Source: Cinnamomum chago
Lineage: Eukaryota > Streptophyta > Magnoliopsida > Laurales > Lauraceae
Direction: 5' to 3'
Assembly: GCA_038049695.1 (NCBI GenBank)
Contig: CP142457.1
Coordinates: 25,558,501-25,622,500 of the forward strand
DNA length: 64,000 nucleotides
Part shown: piece by piece, positions 14,152 through 29,900 of the stretch
Position numbering within the stretch: position 1 is the stretch's first letter
Layout: each line of letters begins with the position of its first letter
Program-made: the position numbers and the translations under genes
Notes under the pieces: generated by a model
Told to the model about the DNA's origin: nothing
What the model saw: only the letters and a program-made list of their open reading frames with translations
Databases searched by the model: none

Positions 14152-17100
14152 GTTTAGCGTGCCATTCAGATGTTCCATATTTTCACGAGACGAGGCTATG
14201 TAAAACATGTGAAAAACATGTTGTTAATGTAAATCACTTTTTTCAATTTTGTTCTCATGGGAAGGGGTTTCCAAATCTTAATTAAGATGCTGGGAAAAGA
14301 AAGTCGGAAGAAAGGTTTTTTTTTTTCTTAAAAAACTCCCTACCACAGTGGTTTCCTACTTATTTCTTATCTCTTGGCTTTTAAGGAAGGTCATTTAAAG
14401 ACTCCAAATCCTCTCGCTTATCCTAAAGGTAGTCCCCATATTCTAATTTATAAAGGTGGGCATTATGTTGTAATTTTTAAAGGTGGCAACCGTGTCCATA
14501 ATCACAAAAGAGGTGATATCACTTTATAATTCTTAAAGGTGGATCATATGGTCACAATCACAAAAGGTGGAGCCACATCGTACATTTTATGAATGTAGGC
14601 CCACATTGTGAATCATATGGATATTACACCATATTCTAATTTCCGAAAATAGGTACCAAATTTTAATTTTTACAGGTTGGTCATGTATTCACAATAAATA
14701 AAAAGATGCCCCCACATTATAATTTCTATAAAGGGGGGCCCACATTGTAAATCATATGAATGTGCCCCCATGTTCTAATTTGTAAAGGTGGGCGCCACAT
14801 CGTAATTTCTAAAGGTGGGTCAGTTTAGCGTGCCATTCAGATGTTCCATATTTTCACGAGACGAGGCTATGTAAAACATGTGAAAAACATGCTGTTAATG
14901 TAAATCACTTTTTTCAATTTTGTTCTCATGGGAAGGGATTTCCAAATCTTAATTAAGATGCTGGCAAAAGAAAGTCGGAACAAAGGTTTTTTTTTTTCTT
15001 AAAAAACTCCCTACCACAGTGGTTTCCTACGTATTTCTTATCTCTTGGCTTTTAAGGAAGGTCATTTAAAGACTCCAAATCCTCTCGCTTATCCTAAAGG
15101 TAGTCCCCATATTCTAATTTATAAAGGTGGGCATTATGTTGTGATTTTTAAAGGTGGCAACCGTGTCCATAATCACAAAAGAGGTGACATCACTTTATAA
15201 TTCTTAAAGGTGGATCATATGGTCACAATCACAAAAGGTGGAGCCACATCGTACATCTTATGAATGTAGGCCCACATTGTGAATCATATGAATATTACAC
15301 CATAGTCTAATTTCCGAAAATAGGTACCAAATTTTAATTTTTACAGGTTGGTCATGTATTCACAATAAATAAAAAGATGCCCCCACATTATAATTTCTAT
15401 AAAGGGGAGCCCACATTGTAAATCATATGAATGTGCCCCCATGTTCTAATTTGTAAAGGTGGGCACCACATCGTAATTTCTAAAGGTGGGCCAGTTTAGC
15501 GTGCCATTCAGATGTTCCATATTTTCACGAGACGAGGCTATGTAAAACATGTGAAAAACATGCTGTTAATGTAAATCACTTTTTTCAATTTTGTTCTCAT
15601 GGGAAGGGATTTCCAAATCTTAATTAAGATGCTGGCAAAAGAAAGTCGGAACAAAGGCTTTTTTTTTTCTAAAAAAACTCCCTACCACAGTGGTTTCCTA
15701 CTTATTTCTTATCTCTTGGCTTTTAAGGAAGGTCATTTAAAGACTCAAAATCCTCTCGCTTATCCTAAAGGTAGTCCCCATATACTAATTTATAAAGGTG
15801 GGCATTATGTTGTAATTTTTAAAGGTGGCAACCGTGTCCATAATCACAAAAGAGGTGACATCACTTTATAATTCTTAAAGGTGGATCATATGGTCACAAT
15901 CACAAAAGGTGGAGCCACATCGTACATCTTATGAATGTAGGCCCACATTGTGAATCATATGAATATTACACCGTATTCTAATTTTCGAAAATAGGTACCA
16001 AATTTTAATTTTTACAGGTTGGTCATGTATTCACAATAAATAAAAAGATGCCCCCACATTATAATTTCTATAAAGGGGGGCCCACATTGTAAATCATATG
16101 AATGTGCCCCCATGTTCTAATTTGTAAAGGTGGGCACCACATCGTAATTTCTAAAGGTGGGCCAGTTTAGCGTGCCATTCAGATGTTCCATATTTTCACG
16201 AGACGAGGCTATGTAAAACATGTGAAAAACATGCTGTTAATGTAAATCACTTTTTTCAATTTTGTTCTCATGGGAAGGGATTTCCAAATCTTAATTAAGA
16301 TGCTGGGAAAAGAAAGTCGGAAGAAAGGTTTCTTTTTTTTCTTAAAAAACTCCCTACCACAGTGGTTTCCTACTTATTTCTTATCTCTTGGCTTTTAAGG
16401 AAGGTCATTTAAAGACTCCAAATCCTCTCGCTTATCCTAAAAATAGTCCCCATATTCTAATTTATAAAGGTGGGCATTATGTTTTAATTTTTAAAGGTGG
16501 CAACCGTGTCCATAATCACAAAAGAGGTGACATCACTTTATAATTCTTAAAGGTGGATCATATGGTCACAATCACAAAGGGTGGAGCCACATCGTACATC
16601 TTATGAATGTAGGCCCACATTGTGAATTATATGAATATTACACCGTATTCTAATTTTTGAAAATAGGTACCAAATTTTAATTTTTACAGGTTGGTCATGT
16701 ATTCACAATAAATAAAAAGATGCCCCCACATTATAATTTCTATAAAGGGGGGCCCACATTGTAAATCATATGAATGTGCCCCCATGTTCTAATTGTAAAG
16801 GTGGGCACCACATCGTAATTTCTAAAGGTGGGCCAGTTTAGCGTGCCATTCAGATGTTCCATATTTTCACGAGACGAGGCTATGTAAAACATGTGAAAAA
16901 CATGCTGTTAATGTAAATCACTTTTTTCAATTTTGTTCTCATGGGAAGGGATTTCCAAATCTTAATTAAGATGCTGGCAAAAGAAAGTCGGAACAAAGGT
17001 TTTTTTTTTCTTAAAAAACTCCCTACCACAGTGGTTTCCTACTTATTTCTTATCTCTTGGCTTTTAAGGAAGGTCATTTAAAGGCTCCAAATCCTCTCGC

Positions 17101-20100
17101 TTATCCTAAAGGTAGTCCCCATATTCTAATTTCTAAAGGTGGGCATTATGTTGTAATTTTTAAAGGTGGCAACCGTGTCCATAATCACAAAAGAGGTGAC
17201 ATCACTTTATAATTCTTAAAGGTGGATCATATGGTCACAATCACAAAAGGTGGAGCCACATCGTACATCTTATGAATGTAGGCCCACATTGTGAATCATA
17301 TGAATATTACACCATATTCTAATATCCGAAAATAGGTACCAAATTTTAATTTTTACAGGTTGGTCATGTATTCACAATAAATAAAAAGATGCCCCCAAAT
17401 TATAATTTCTATAAAGGGGGGCCCACATTGTAAATCATATGAATGTGCCCCCATGTTCTAATTTGTAAAGGTGGGCACCACATCGTAATTTCTAAAGGTG
17501 GGTCAGTTTAGCGTGCCATTCAGATGTTCCATATTTTCACGAGACGAGGCTATGTAAAACATGTGAAAAACATGCTGTTAATGTAAATCACTTTTTTCAA
17601 TTTTGTTCTCATGGGAAGGGATTTCCAAATCTTAATTAAGATGCTGGCAAAAGAAAGTCGGAACAAAGGTTTTTTTTTTTCTTAAAAAACTCCCTACCAC
17701 AGTGGTTTCCTACTTATTTCTTATCTCTTGGCTTTTAAGGAAGGTCATTTAAAGACTCCAAATCCTCTCGCTTATCCTAAAGGTAGTCCCCATATTCTAA
17801 TTTATAAAGGTGGGCATTATGTTGTGATTTTTAAAGGTGGCAACCGTGTCCATAATCACAAAAGAGGTGACATCACTTTATAATTCTTAAAGGTGGATCA
17901 TATGGTCACAATCACAAAAGGTGGAGCCACATCGTACATCTTATGAATGTAGGCCCACATTGTGAATCATATGTATATTACACCGTATTCTAATTTTCAA
18001 AAATAGGTACCAAATTTTAATTTTTACAGGTTGGTCATGTATTCACAATAAATAAAAAGATGCCCCCAAATTATAATTTCTATAAAGGGGGGCCCACATT
18101 GTAAATCATATGAATGTGCCCCCATGTTCTAATTTGTAAAGGTGGGCACCACATCGTAATTTCTAAAGGTGGGTCAGTTTAGCGTGCCATTCAGATGTTC
18201 CATATTTTCACGAGACGAGGCTATGTAAAACATGTGAAAAACATGCTGTTAATGTAAATTACTTTTTTCAATTTTGTTCTCATGGGAAGGGATTTCCAAA
18301 TCTTAATTAAGATGCTGGCAAAAGAAAGTCGGAACAAAGGTTTTTTTTTTTTCTTAAAAAACTCCCTACCACAGTGGTTTCCTACTTATTTCTTATCTCT
18401 TGGCTTTTAAGGAAGGTCATTTAAAGACTCCAAATCCTCTCACTTATCCTAAAGGTAGTCCCCATATTCTAATTTCTAAAGGTGGGCATTATGTTGTAAT
18501 TTTTAAAGGTGGCAACCGTGTCCATAATCACAAAAGAGGTGACATCACTTTATAATTCTTAAAGGTGGATCATATGATCACAATCACAAAAGGTGGAGCC
18601 ACATCGTACATCTTATGAATGTAGGCCCACATTGTGAATTATATGAATATTACACCATAGTCTAATTTCCGAAAATAGGTACCAAATTTTAATTTTTACA
18701 GGTTGGTCATGTATTCACAATAAATAAAAAGATGCCCCCAAATTTTAATTTCTATAAAGGGGGGCCCACAATGTAAATCATATGAATGTGCCCCCATGTT
18801 CTAATTTGTAAAGGTGGGCACCACATCGTAATTTCTGAAGGTGGGTCAGTTTAGCGTGCCATTCAGATGTTCCATATTTTCACGAGACGAGGCTATGTAA
18901 AACATGTGAAAAACATGCTGTTAATGTAAATCACTTTTTTCAATTTTGTTCTCATGGGAAGGGATTTCCAAATCTTAATTAAGATGCTGGGAAAAGACAG
19001 TCGGAAGAAAGGTTTCTTTTTTTTCTTAAAAAACTCCCTACCACAGTGGTTTCCTACTTATTTCTTATCTCTTGGCTTTTAAGGAAGGTCATTTAAAGAC
19101 TCCAAATCCTCTCGCTTATCCTAAAGGTAGTCCCCATATTCTAATTTTAAAGGTGGGCATTATGTTGTAATTTTTAAAGGTGGCAACCGTGTCCATAATC
19201 GCAAAAGAGGTGACATCACTTTATAATTCTTAAAGGTGGATCATATGGTCACAATCACAAAAGGTGGAGCCACATCGTACATCTTATGAATGTAGGCCCA
19301 CATTGTGAATCATATGAATATTACACCATATTCTAATTTCCGAAAATAGGTACCAAATTTTAATTTTTACAGGTTGGTCATATATTCACAATAAATAAAA
19401 AGATGCCCCCAAATTATACTTTCTATACAGTGGGGCCCACATTGTAAATCATATGAAGGGGCCCCCATGTTCTAATTTGTAAAGGTAGGCACCACATCGT
19501 AATTTCTAAAGGTGGGTCAGTTTAGCGTGCCATTCAGATGTTCCATATTTTCACGAGACGAGGCTATGTAAAACATGTGAAAAACATGCTGTTAATGTAA
19601 ATCACTTTTTTCAATTTTGTTCTCATGGGAAGGGATTTCCAAATCTTAATTAAGATGCTGGCAAAAGAAAGTCGGAACAAAGGTTTTTTTTTTCTTAAAA
19701 AACTCCCTACCACAGTGGTTTCCTACTTATTTCTTATCTCTTGGCTTTTAAGGAAGGTCATTTAAAGGCTCCAAATCCTCTCGCTTATCCTAAAGGTAGT
19801 CCCCATATTCTAATTTATAAAGGTGGGCATTATGTTGTAATTTTTAAAGGTGGCAACCGTGTCCATAATCACAAAAGAGGTGACATCACTTTATAATTCT
19901 TAAAGGTGGATCATATGGTCACAATCACAAAAGGTGGAGCCACATCGTACATCTTATGAATGTAGGCCCACATTGTGAATCATATGAATATTACACCATA
20001 TTCTAATTTCCGAAAATAGGTACCAAATTTTAATTTTTACAGGTTGGTCATGTATTCACAATAAATAAAAAGATGCCCCCACATTATAATTTCTATAAAG

Positions 20101-23100
20101 GGGGGCCCACATTGTAAATCATATGAATGTGCCCCCATGTTCTAATTTGTAAAGGTGGGCACCACATCGTAATTTCTAAAGGTGGGTCAGTTTAGCGTGC
20201 CATTCAGATGTTCCATATTTTCACGAGACGAGGCTATGTAAAACATGTGAAAAACATGTTGTTAATGTAAATCACTTTTTTCAATTTTGTTCTCATGGGA
20301 AGGGGTTTCCAAATCTTAATTAAGATGCTGGGAAAAGAAAGTCGGAAGAAAGGTTTTTTTTTTTCTTAAAAAACTCCCTACCACAGTGGTTTCCTACTTA
20401 TTTCTTATCTCTTGGCTTTTAAGGAAGGTCATTTAAAGACTCCAAATCCTCTCGCTTATCCTAAAGGTAGTCCCCATATTCTAATTTATAAAGGTGGGCA
20501 TTATGTTGTAATTTTTAAAGGTGGCAACCGTGTCCATAATCACAAAAGAGGTGACATCACTTTATAATTCTTAAAGGTGGATCATATGGTCACAATCACA
20601 AAAGGTGGAGCCACATCGTACATTTTATGAATGTAGGCCCACATTGTGAATCATATGAATATTACACCATATTCTAATTTCCGAAAATAGGTACCAAATT
20701 TTAATTTTTACAGGTTGGTCATGTATTCACAATAAATAAAAAGATGCCCCCACATTATAATTTCTATAAAGGGGGGCCCACATTGTAAATCATATGAATG
20801 TGCCACCATGTTCTAATTTGTAAAGGTGGGCGCCACATCGTAATTTCTAAAGGTGGGTCAGTTTAGCGTGCCATTCAGATGTTCCATATTTTCACGAGAC
20901 GAGGCTATGTAAAACATGTGAAAAACATGCTGTTAATGTAAATCACTTTTTTCAATTTTGTTCTCATGGGAAGGGATTTCCAAATCTTAATTAAGATGCT
21001 GGCAAAAGAAAGTCGGAACAAAGGTTTTTTTTTTTCTTAAAAAACTCCCTACCACAGTGGTTTCCTACTTATTTCTTATCTCTTGGCTTTTAAGGAAGGT
21101 CATTTAAAGACTCCAAATCCTCTCGCTTATCCTAAAGGTAGTCCCCATATTCTAATTTATAAAGGTGGGCATTATGTTGTGATTTTTAAAGGTGGCAACC
21201 GTGTCCATAATCACAAAAGAGGTGACATCACTTTATAATTCTTAAAGGTGGATCATATGGTCACAATCACAAAAGGTGGAGCCACATCGTACATCTTATG
21301 AATGTAGGCCCACATTGTGAATCATATGAATATTACACCATAGTCTAATTTCCGAAAATAGGTACCAAATTTTAATTTTTACAGGTTGGTCATGTATTCA
21401 CAATAAATAAAAAGATGCCCCCACATTATAATTTCTATAAAGGGGAGCCCACATTGTAAATCATATGAATGTGCCCCCATGTTCTAATTTGTAAAGGTGG
21501 GCACCACATCGTAATTTCTAAAGGTGGGCCAGTTTAGCGTGCCATTCAGATGTTCCATATTTTCACGAGACGAGGCTATGTAAAACATGTGAAAAACATG
21601 CTGTTAATGTAAATCACTTTTTTCAATTTTGTTCTCATGGGAAGGGATTTCCAAATCTTAATTAAGATGCTGGCAAAAGAAAGTCGGAACAAAGGTTTTT
21701 TTTTTTCTTAAAAAACTCCCTACCACAGTGGTTTCCTACTTATTTCTTATCTCTTGGCTTTTAAGGAAGGTCATTTAAAGACTCAAAATCCTCTCGCTTA
21801 TCCTAAAGGTAGTCCCCATATACTAATTTATAAAGGTGGGCATTATGTTGTAATTTTTAAAGGTGGCAACCGTGTCCATAATCACAAAAGAGGTGACATC
21901 ACTTTATAATTCTTAAAGGTGGATCATATGGTCACAATCACAAAAGGTGGAGCCACATCGTACATCTTATGAATGTAGGCCCACATTGTGAATCATATGA
22001 ATATTACACCGTATTCTAATTTTCGAAAATAGGTACCAAATTTTAATTTTTACAGGTTGGTCATGTATTCACAATAAATAAAAAGATGCCCCCACATTAT
22101 AATTTCTATAAAGGGGGGCCCACATTGTAAATCATATGAATGTGCCCCCATGTTCTAATTTGTAAAGGTGGGCACCACATCGTAATTTCTAAAGGTGGGC
22201 CAGTTTAGCGTGCCATTCAGATGTTCCATATTTTCACGAGACGAGGCTATGTAAAACATGTGAAAAACATGCTGTTAATGTAAATCACTTTTTTCAATTT
22301 TGTTCTCATGGGAAGGGATTTCCAAATCTTAATTAAGATGCTGGGAAAAGAAAGTCGGAAGAAAGGTTTCTTTTTTTTCTTAAAAAACTCCCTACCACAG
22401 TGGTTTCCTACTTATTTCTTATCTCTTGGCTTTTAAGGAAGGTCATTTAAAGACTCCAAATCCTCTCGCTTATCCTAAAAATAGTCCCCATATTCTAATT
22501 TATAAAGGTGGGCATTATGTTGTAATTTTTAAAGGTGGCAACCGTGTCCATAATCACAAAAGAGGTGACATCACTTTATAATTCTTAAAGGTGGATCATA
22601 TGGTCACAATCACAAAGGGTGGAGCCACATCGTACATCTTATGAATGTAGGCCCACATTGTTAATTATATGAATATTACACCGTATTCTAATTTTTGAAA
22701 ATAGGTACCAAATTTTAATTTTTACAGGTTGGTCATGTATTCACAATAAATAAAAAGATGCCCCCACATTATAATTTCTATAAAGGGGGGCCCACATTGT
22801 AAATCATATGAATGTGCCCCCATGTTCTAATTGTAAAGGTGGGCACCACATCGTAATTTCTAAAGGTGGGCCAGTTTAGCGTGCCATTCAGATGTTCCAT
22901 ATTTTCACGAGACGAGGCTATGTAAAACATGTGAAAAACATGCTGTTAATGTAAATCACTTTTTTCAATTTTGTTCTCATGGGAAGGGATTTCCAAATCT
23001 TAATTAAGATGCTGGCAAAAGAAAGTCGGAACAAAGGTTTTTTTTTTTCTTAAAAAACTCCCTACCACAGTGGTTTCCTACTTATTTCTTATCTCTTGGC

Positions 23101-26100
23101 TTTTAAGGAAGGTCATTTAAAGGCTCCAAATCCTCTCGCTTATCCTAAAGGTAGTCCCCATATTCTAATTTCTAAAGGTGGGCATTATGTTGTAGTTTTT
23201 AAAGGTGGCAACCGTGTCCATAATCACAAAAGAGGTGACATCACTTTATAATTCTTAAAGGTGGATCATATGGTCACAATCACAAAAGGTGGAGCCACAT
23301 CGTACATCTTATGAATGTAGGCCCACATTGTGAATCATATGAATATTACACCATATTCTAATATCCGAAAATAGGTACCAAATTTTAATTTTTACAGGTT
23401 GGTCATGTATTCACAATAAATAAAAAGATGCCCCCAAATTATAATTTCTATAAAGGGGGGCCCACATTGTAAATCATATGAATGTGCCCCCATGTTCTAA
23501 TTTGTAAAGGTGGGCACCACATCGTAATTTCTAAAGGTGGGTCAGTTTAGCGTGCCATTCAGATGTTCCATATTTTCACGAGACGAGGCTATGTAAAACA
23601 TGTGAAAAACATGCTGTTAATGTAAATCACTTTTTTCAATTTTGTTCTCATGGGAAGGGATTTCCAAATCTTAATTAAGATGCTGGCAAAAGAAAGTCGG
23701 AACAAAGGTTTTTTTTTTCTTAAAAAACTCGCTACCACAGTGGTTTCCTACTTATTTCTTATCTCTTGGCTTTTAAGGAAGGTCATTTAAAGACTCCAAA
23801 TCCTCTCCCTTATCCTAAAGGTAGTCCCCATATTCTAATTTCTAAAGGTGGGCATTATGTTGTAATTTTTAAAGGTGGCAACCGTGTCCATAATCACAAA
23901 AGAGGTGACATCACTTTATAATTCTTAAAGGTGGATCATATGGTCACAATCACAAAAGGTGGAGCCACATCGTACATCTTATGAATGTAGGCCCACATTG
24001 TGAATCATATGTATATTACACCGTATTCTAATTTTCAAAAATAGGTACCAAATTTTAATTTTTACAGGTTGGTCATGTATTCACAATAAATAAAAAGATG
24101 CCCCCAAATTATAATTTCTATAAAGGGGGGCCCACATTGTAAATCATATGAATGTGCCCCCATGTTCTAATTTGTAAAGGTGGGCACCACATCGTAATTT
24201 CTAAAGGTGGGTCAGTTTAGCGTGCCATTCAGATGTTCCATATTTTCACGAGACGAGGCAATGTAAAACATGTGAAAAACATGCTGTTAATGTAAATTAC
24301 TTTTTTCAATTTTGTTCTCATGGGAAGGGATTTCCAAATCTTAATTAAGATGCTGGCAAAAGAAAGTCGGAACAAAGGTTTTTTTTTTTTCTTAAAAAAC
24401 TCCCTACCACAGTGGTTTCCTACTTATTTCTTATCTCTTGGCTTTTAAGGAAGGTCATTTAAAGACTCCAAATCCTCTCACTTATCCTAAAGGTAGTCCC
24501 CATATTCTAATTTCTAAAGGTGGGCATTATGTTGTAATTTTTAAAGGTGGCAACCGTGTCCATAATCACAAAAGAGGTGACATCACTTTATAATTCTTAA
24601 AGGTGGATCATATGATCACAATCACAAAAGGTGGAGCCACATCGTACATCTTATGAATGTAGGCCCACATTGTGAATTATATGAATATTACACCATAGTC
24701 TAATTTCCGAAAATAGGTACCAAATTTTAATTTTTACAGGTTGGTCATGTATTCACAATAAATAAAAAGATGCCCCCAAATTATAATTTCTATAAAGGGG
24801 GGCCCACAATGTAAATCATATGAATGTGCCCCCATGTTCTAATTTGTAAAGGTGGGCACCACATCGTAATTTCTGAAGGTGGGTCAGTTTAGCGTGCCAT
24901 TCAGATGTTCCATATTTTCACGAGACGAGGCTATGTAAAACATGTGAAAAACATGCTGTTAATGTAAATCACTTTTTTCAATTTTGTTCTCATGGGAAGG
25001 GATTTCCAAATCTTAATTAAGATGCTGGGAAAAGAAAGTCGGAAGAAAGGTTTCTTTTTTTTCTTAAAAAACTCCCTACCACAGTGGTTTCCTACTTATT
25101 TCTTATCTCTTGGCTTTTAAGGAAGGTCATTTAAAGACTCCAAATCCTCTCGCTTATCCTAAAGGTAGTCCCCATATTCTAATTTATAAAGGTGGGCATT
25201 ATGTTGTAATTTTTAAAGGTGGCAACCGTGTCCATAATCGGAAAAGAGGTGACATCACTTTATAATTCTTAAAGGTGGATCATATGGTCACAATCACAAA
25301 AGGTGGAGCCACATCGTACATCTTATGAATGTAGGCCCACATTGTGAATCATATGAATATTACACCATATTCTAATTTCCGAAAATAGGTACCAAATTTT
25401 AATTTTTACAGGTTGGTCATATATTCACAATAAATAAAAAGATGCCCCCAAATTATAATTTCTATACAGTGGGGCCCACATTGTAAATCATATGAATGGG
25501 CCCCCATGTTCTAATTTGTAAAGGTAGGCACCACATCGTAATTTCTAAAGGTGGGTCAGTTTAGCGTGCCATTCAGATGTTCCATATTTTCACGAGACGA
25601 GGCTATGTTAAACATGTGAAAAACATGCTGTTAATGTAAATCACTTTTTTCAATTTTGTTCTCATGGGAAGGGATTTCCAAATCTTAATTAAGATGCTGG
25701 CAAAAGAAAGTCGGAACAAAGGTTTTTTTTTTTCTTAAAAAACTCCCTACCACAGTGGTTTCCTACTTATTTCTTATCTCTTGGCTTTTAAGGAAGGTCA
25801 TTTAAAGGCTCCAAATCCTCTCGCTTATCCTAAAGGTAGTCCCCATATTCTAATTTATAAAGGTGGGCATTATGTTGTAATTTTTAAAGGTGGCAACCGT
25901 GTCCATAATCACAAAAGAGGTGACATCACTTTATAATTCTTAAAGGTGGATCATATGGTCACAATCACAAAAGGTGGAGCCACATCGTACATCTTATGAA
26001 TGTAGGCCCACATTGTGAATCATATGAATATTACACCATAGTCTAATTTCCGAAAATAGGTACCAAATTTTAATTTTTACAGGTTGGTCATGTATTCACA

Positions 26101-26229
26101 ATAAATAAAAAGATGCCCCCACATTATAATTTCTATAAAGGGGGGCCCACATTGTAAATCATATGAATGTGCCCCCATGTTCTAATTTGTAAAGGTGGGC
26201 ACCACATCGTAATTTCTAAAGGTGGGCCA
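14152..26229 (+). repeat. Nine-unit higher-order repeat, two tandem copies
   Basis: Units 19-27 (14152-20189) match units 28-36 (20190-26229) at an offset of 6038-6039 bp. Shared private variants are AAGGGGTTTCC (units 19 and 28), AAAGGGGAGCCC (20 and 29), CCTAAAAATAGTCC (22 and 31), CTAATATCCG (23 and 32) and CTATACAGTGGGG (26 and 35). Several of these variants occur nowhere else in the array, so a block duplication explains them better than chance. Confidence 0.85.
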
Positions 26230-26900
26230 GTTTAGCGTGCCATTCAGATGTTCCATATTTTCACGAGACGAGGCTATGTAAAACATGTGAAAAACATGCT
26301 GTTAATGTAAATCACTTTTTTCAATTTTGTTCTCATGGGAAGGGATTTCCAAATCTTAATTAAGATGCTGGCAAAAGAAAGTCGGAACAAAGGTTTTTTT
26401 TTTTTCTTAAAAAACTCCCTACCACAGTGGTTTCCTACTTATTTCTTATCTCTTGGCTTTAAGCAAGGTCATTTAAAGACTCCAAATCCTCTCGCTTATC
26501 CTAAAGGTAGTCCCCATATACTAATTTATAAAGGTGGGCATTGTGTTGTAATTTTTAAAGGTGGCAACCGTGTCCATAATCACAAAAGAGGTGACATCAC
26601 TTTATAATTCTTAAAGGTGGATCATATGGTCACAATCACAAAAGGTGGAGCCACATCGTACATCTTATGAATGTAGGCCCACATTGTGAATCATATGTAT
26701 ATTACACCGTATTCTAATTTTCAAAAATAGGTACCAAATTTTAATTTTTACAGGTTGGTCATGTATTCACAATAAATAAAAAGATGCCCCCACATTATAA
26801 TTTCTATAAAGGGGGGCCCACATTGTAAATCATATGAATGTGCCCTCATGTTCTAATTTGTAAAGGTGGGCACCACATCGTAATTTCTAAAGGTGGGCCA

Positions 26901-29900
26901 GTTTAGCGTGCCATTCAGATGTTCCATATTTTCACGAGACGAGGCTATGTAAAACATGTGAAAAACATGCTGTTAATGTAAATCACTTTTTTCAATTTTG
27001 TTCTCATGGGAAGGGATTTCCAAATCTTAATTAAGATGCTGGCAAAAGAAAGTCGGAACAAAGGTTTTTTTTTTTTCTTAAAAAACTCCCTACCACAGTG
27101 GTTTCCTACTTATTTCTTATATCTTGGCTTTAAGGAAGGTCATTTAAAGACTCAAAATCCTCTCGCTTATCCTAAAGGTAGTCCCCATATACTAATTTAT
27201 AAAGGTGGGCATTATGTTGTAATTTTTAAAGGTGGCAACCGTGTCCATAATCACAAAAGAGGTGACATCACTTTATAATTCTTAAAGGTGGATCATATGG
27301 TCACAATCACAAAAGGTGGAGCCACATCGTACATCTTATGAATGTAGGCCCACATTGTGAATCATATGTATATTACACCGTATTCTAATTTTCAAAAATA
27401 GGTACCAAATTTTAATTTTTACAGGTTGGTCATGTATTCACAATAAATAAAAAGATGCCCCCACATTATAATTTCTATAAAGGGGGGCCCACATTGTAAA
27501 TCATATGAATGTGCCCTCATGTTCTAATTTGTAAAGGTGGGCACCACATCGTAATTTCTAAAGGTGGGCCAGTTTAGCGTGCCATTCAGATGTTCCATAT
27601 TTTCACGAGACGAGGCTATGTAAAACATGTGAAAAACATGCTGTTAATGTAAATCACTTTTTTCAATTTTGTTCTCATGGGAAGGGATTTCCAAATCTTA
27701 ATTAAGATGCTGGGAAAAGAAAGTCGGAAGAAAGGTTTCTTTTTTTTCTTAAAAAACTCCCTACCACAGTGGTTTCCTACTTATTTCTTATCTCTTGGCT
27801 TTTAAGGAAGGCCATTTAAAGACTCCAAATCCTCTCGCTTATCCTAAAGGTAGTCCCCATATTCTAATTTATAAAGGTGGGCATTATGTTGTAATTTTTA
27901 AAGGTGGCAACCGTGTCTATAATCACAAAAGAGGTGACATCACTTTATAATTCTTAAAGGTGGATCATATGGTCACAATCACAAAAGGTGGAGCCACATC
28001 GTACATCTTATGAATGTAGGCCCACATTGTGAATCATATGAATATTACACCGTATTCTAATTTTTGAAAATAGGTACCAAATTTTAATTTTTACAGGTGG
28101 GTCATGTATTCACAATAAATAAAAAGATGCCCCCACATTATAATTTCTATAAAGGGGGGCCCACATTGTAAATCATATGAATGTGCCCCCATGTTCTAAT
28201 TTGTAAAGGTGGGCACCACATCGTAATTTCTAAAGGTGGGCCAGTTTAGCGTGCCATTCAGATGTTCCATATTTTCACGAGACGAGGCTATGTAAAACAT
28301 GTGAAAAACATGCTGTTAATGTAAATCACTTTTTTCAATTTTGTTCTCATGGGAAGGGATTTCCAAATCTTAATTAAGATGCTGGCAAAAGAAAGTCGGA
28401 ACAAAGGTTTTTTTTTTTCTTAAAAAACTCCCTACCACAGTGGTTTCCTACTTATTTCTTATCTCTTGGCTTTTAAGGAAGGTCATTTAAAGGCTCCAAA
28501 TCCTCTCGCTTATCCTAAAGGTAGTCCCCATATTCTAATTTATAAAGGTGGGCATTATGTTGTAATTTTTAAAGGTGGCAACCATGTCCATAATCACAAA
28601 AGAGGTGACATCACTTTATAATTCTTAAAGGTGGATCATATGGTCACAATCACAAAGGGTGGAGCCACATCGTACATCTTATGAATGTAGGCCCACATTG
28701 TGAATCATATGAATATTACACCATATTCTAATTTCCGAAAATAGGTACCAAATTTTAATTTTTACAGGTTGGTCATGTATTCACAATAAATAAAAAGATG
28801 CCCCCAAATTATAATTTCTATAAAGGGGGGCCCACATTGTAAATCATATGAATGTGCCCCCATGTTCTAATTTGTAAAGGTGGGCACCACATCGTAATTT
28901 CTAAAGGTGGGGAAGTTTAGCGTGCCATTCAGATGTTCCATATTTTCACGAGACGAGGCTATGTAAAACATGTGAAAAACATGCTGTTAATGTAAATCAC
29001 TTTTTTCAATTTTGTTCTCATGGGAAGGGATTTCCAAATCTTAATTAAGATGCTGGCAAAAGAAAGTCGGAACAAAGGTTTTTTTTTTCTTAAAAAACTC
29101 GCTACCACAGTGGTTTCCTACTTATTTCTTATCTCTTGGCTTTTAAGGAAGGTCATTTAAAGACTCCAAATCCTCTCCCTTATCCTAAAGGTAGTCCCCA
29201 TATTCTAATTTCTAAAGGTGGGCATTATGTTGTAATTTTTAAAGGTGACAACCGTGTCCATAATCACAAAAGAGCTGACATCACTTTATAATTCTTAAAG
29301 GTGGATCATATGGTCACAATCACAAAAGGTGGAGCCACATCGTACATCTTATGAATGTAGGCCCACATTGTGAGTCATATGAATATTACACCATATTCTA
29401 ATTTCCGAAAATAGGTACCAAATTTTAATTTTTACAGGTTGGTCATGTATTCACAATAAATAAAAAGATGCCCCCACATTATAATTTCTATAAAGGGGGG
29501 CCCACATTGTAAATCATATGAATGTGCCCTCATGTTCTAATTTGTAAAGGTGGGCACCACATCGTAATTTCTAAAGGTGGGCCAGTTTAGCGTGCCATTC
29601 AGATGTTCCATATTTTCACGAGACGAGGCTATGTAAAACATGTGAAAAACATGCTGTTAATGTAAATCACTTTTTTCAATTTTGTTCTCATGGGAAGGGA
29701 TTTCCAAATCTTAATTAAGATGCTGGCAAAAGAAAGTCGGAACAAAGGTTTTTTTTTTTTCTTAAAAAACTCCCTACCACAGTGGTTTCCTACTTATTTC
29801 TTATATCTTGGCTTTAAGGAAGGTCATTTAAAGACTCAAAATCCTCTCGCTTATCCTAAAGGTAGTCCCCATATACTAATTTATAAAGGTGGGCATTATG

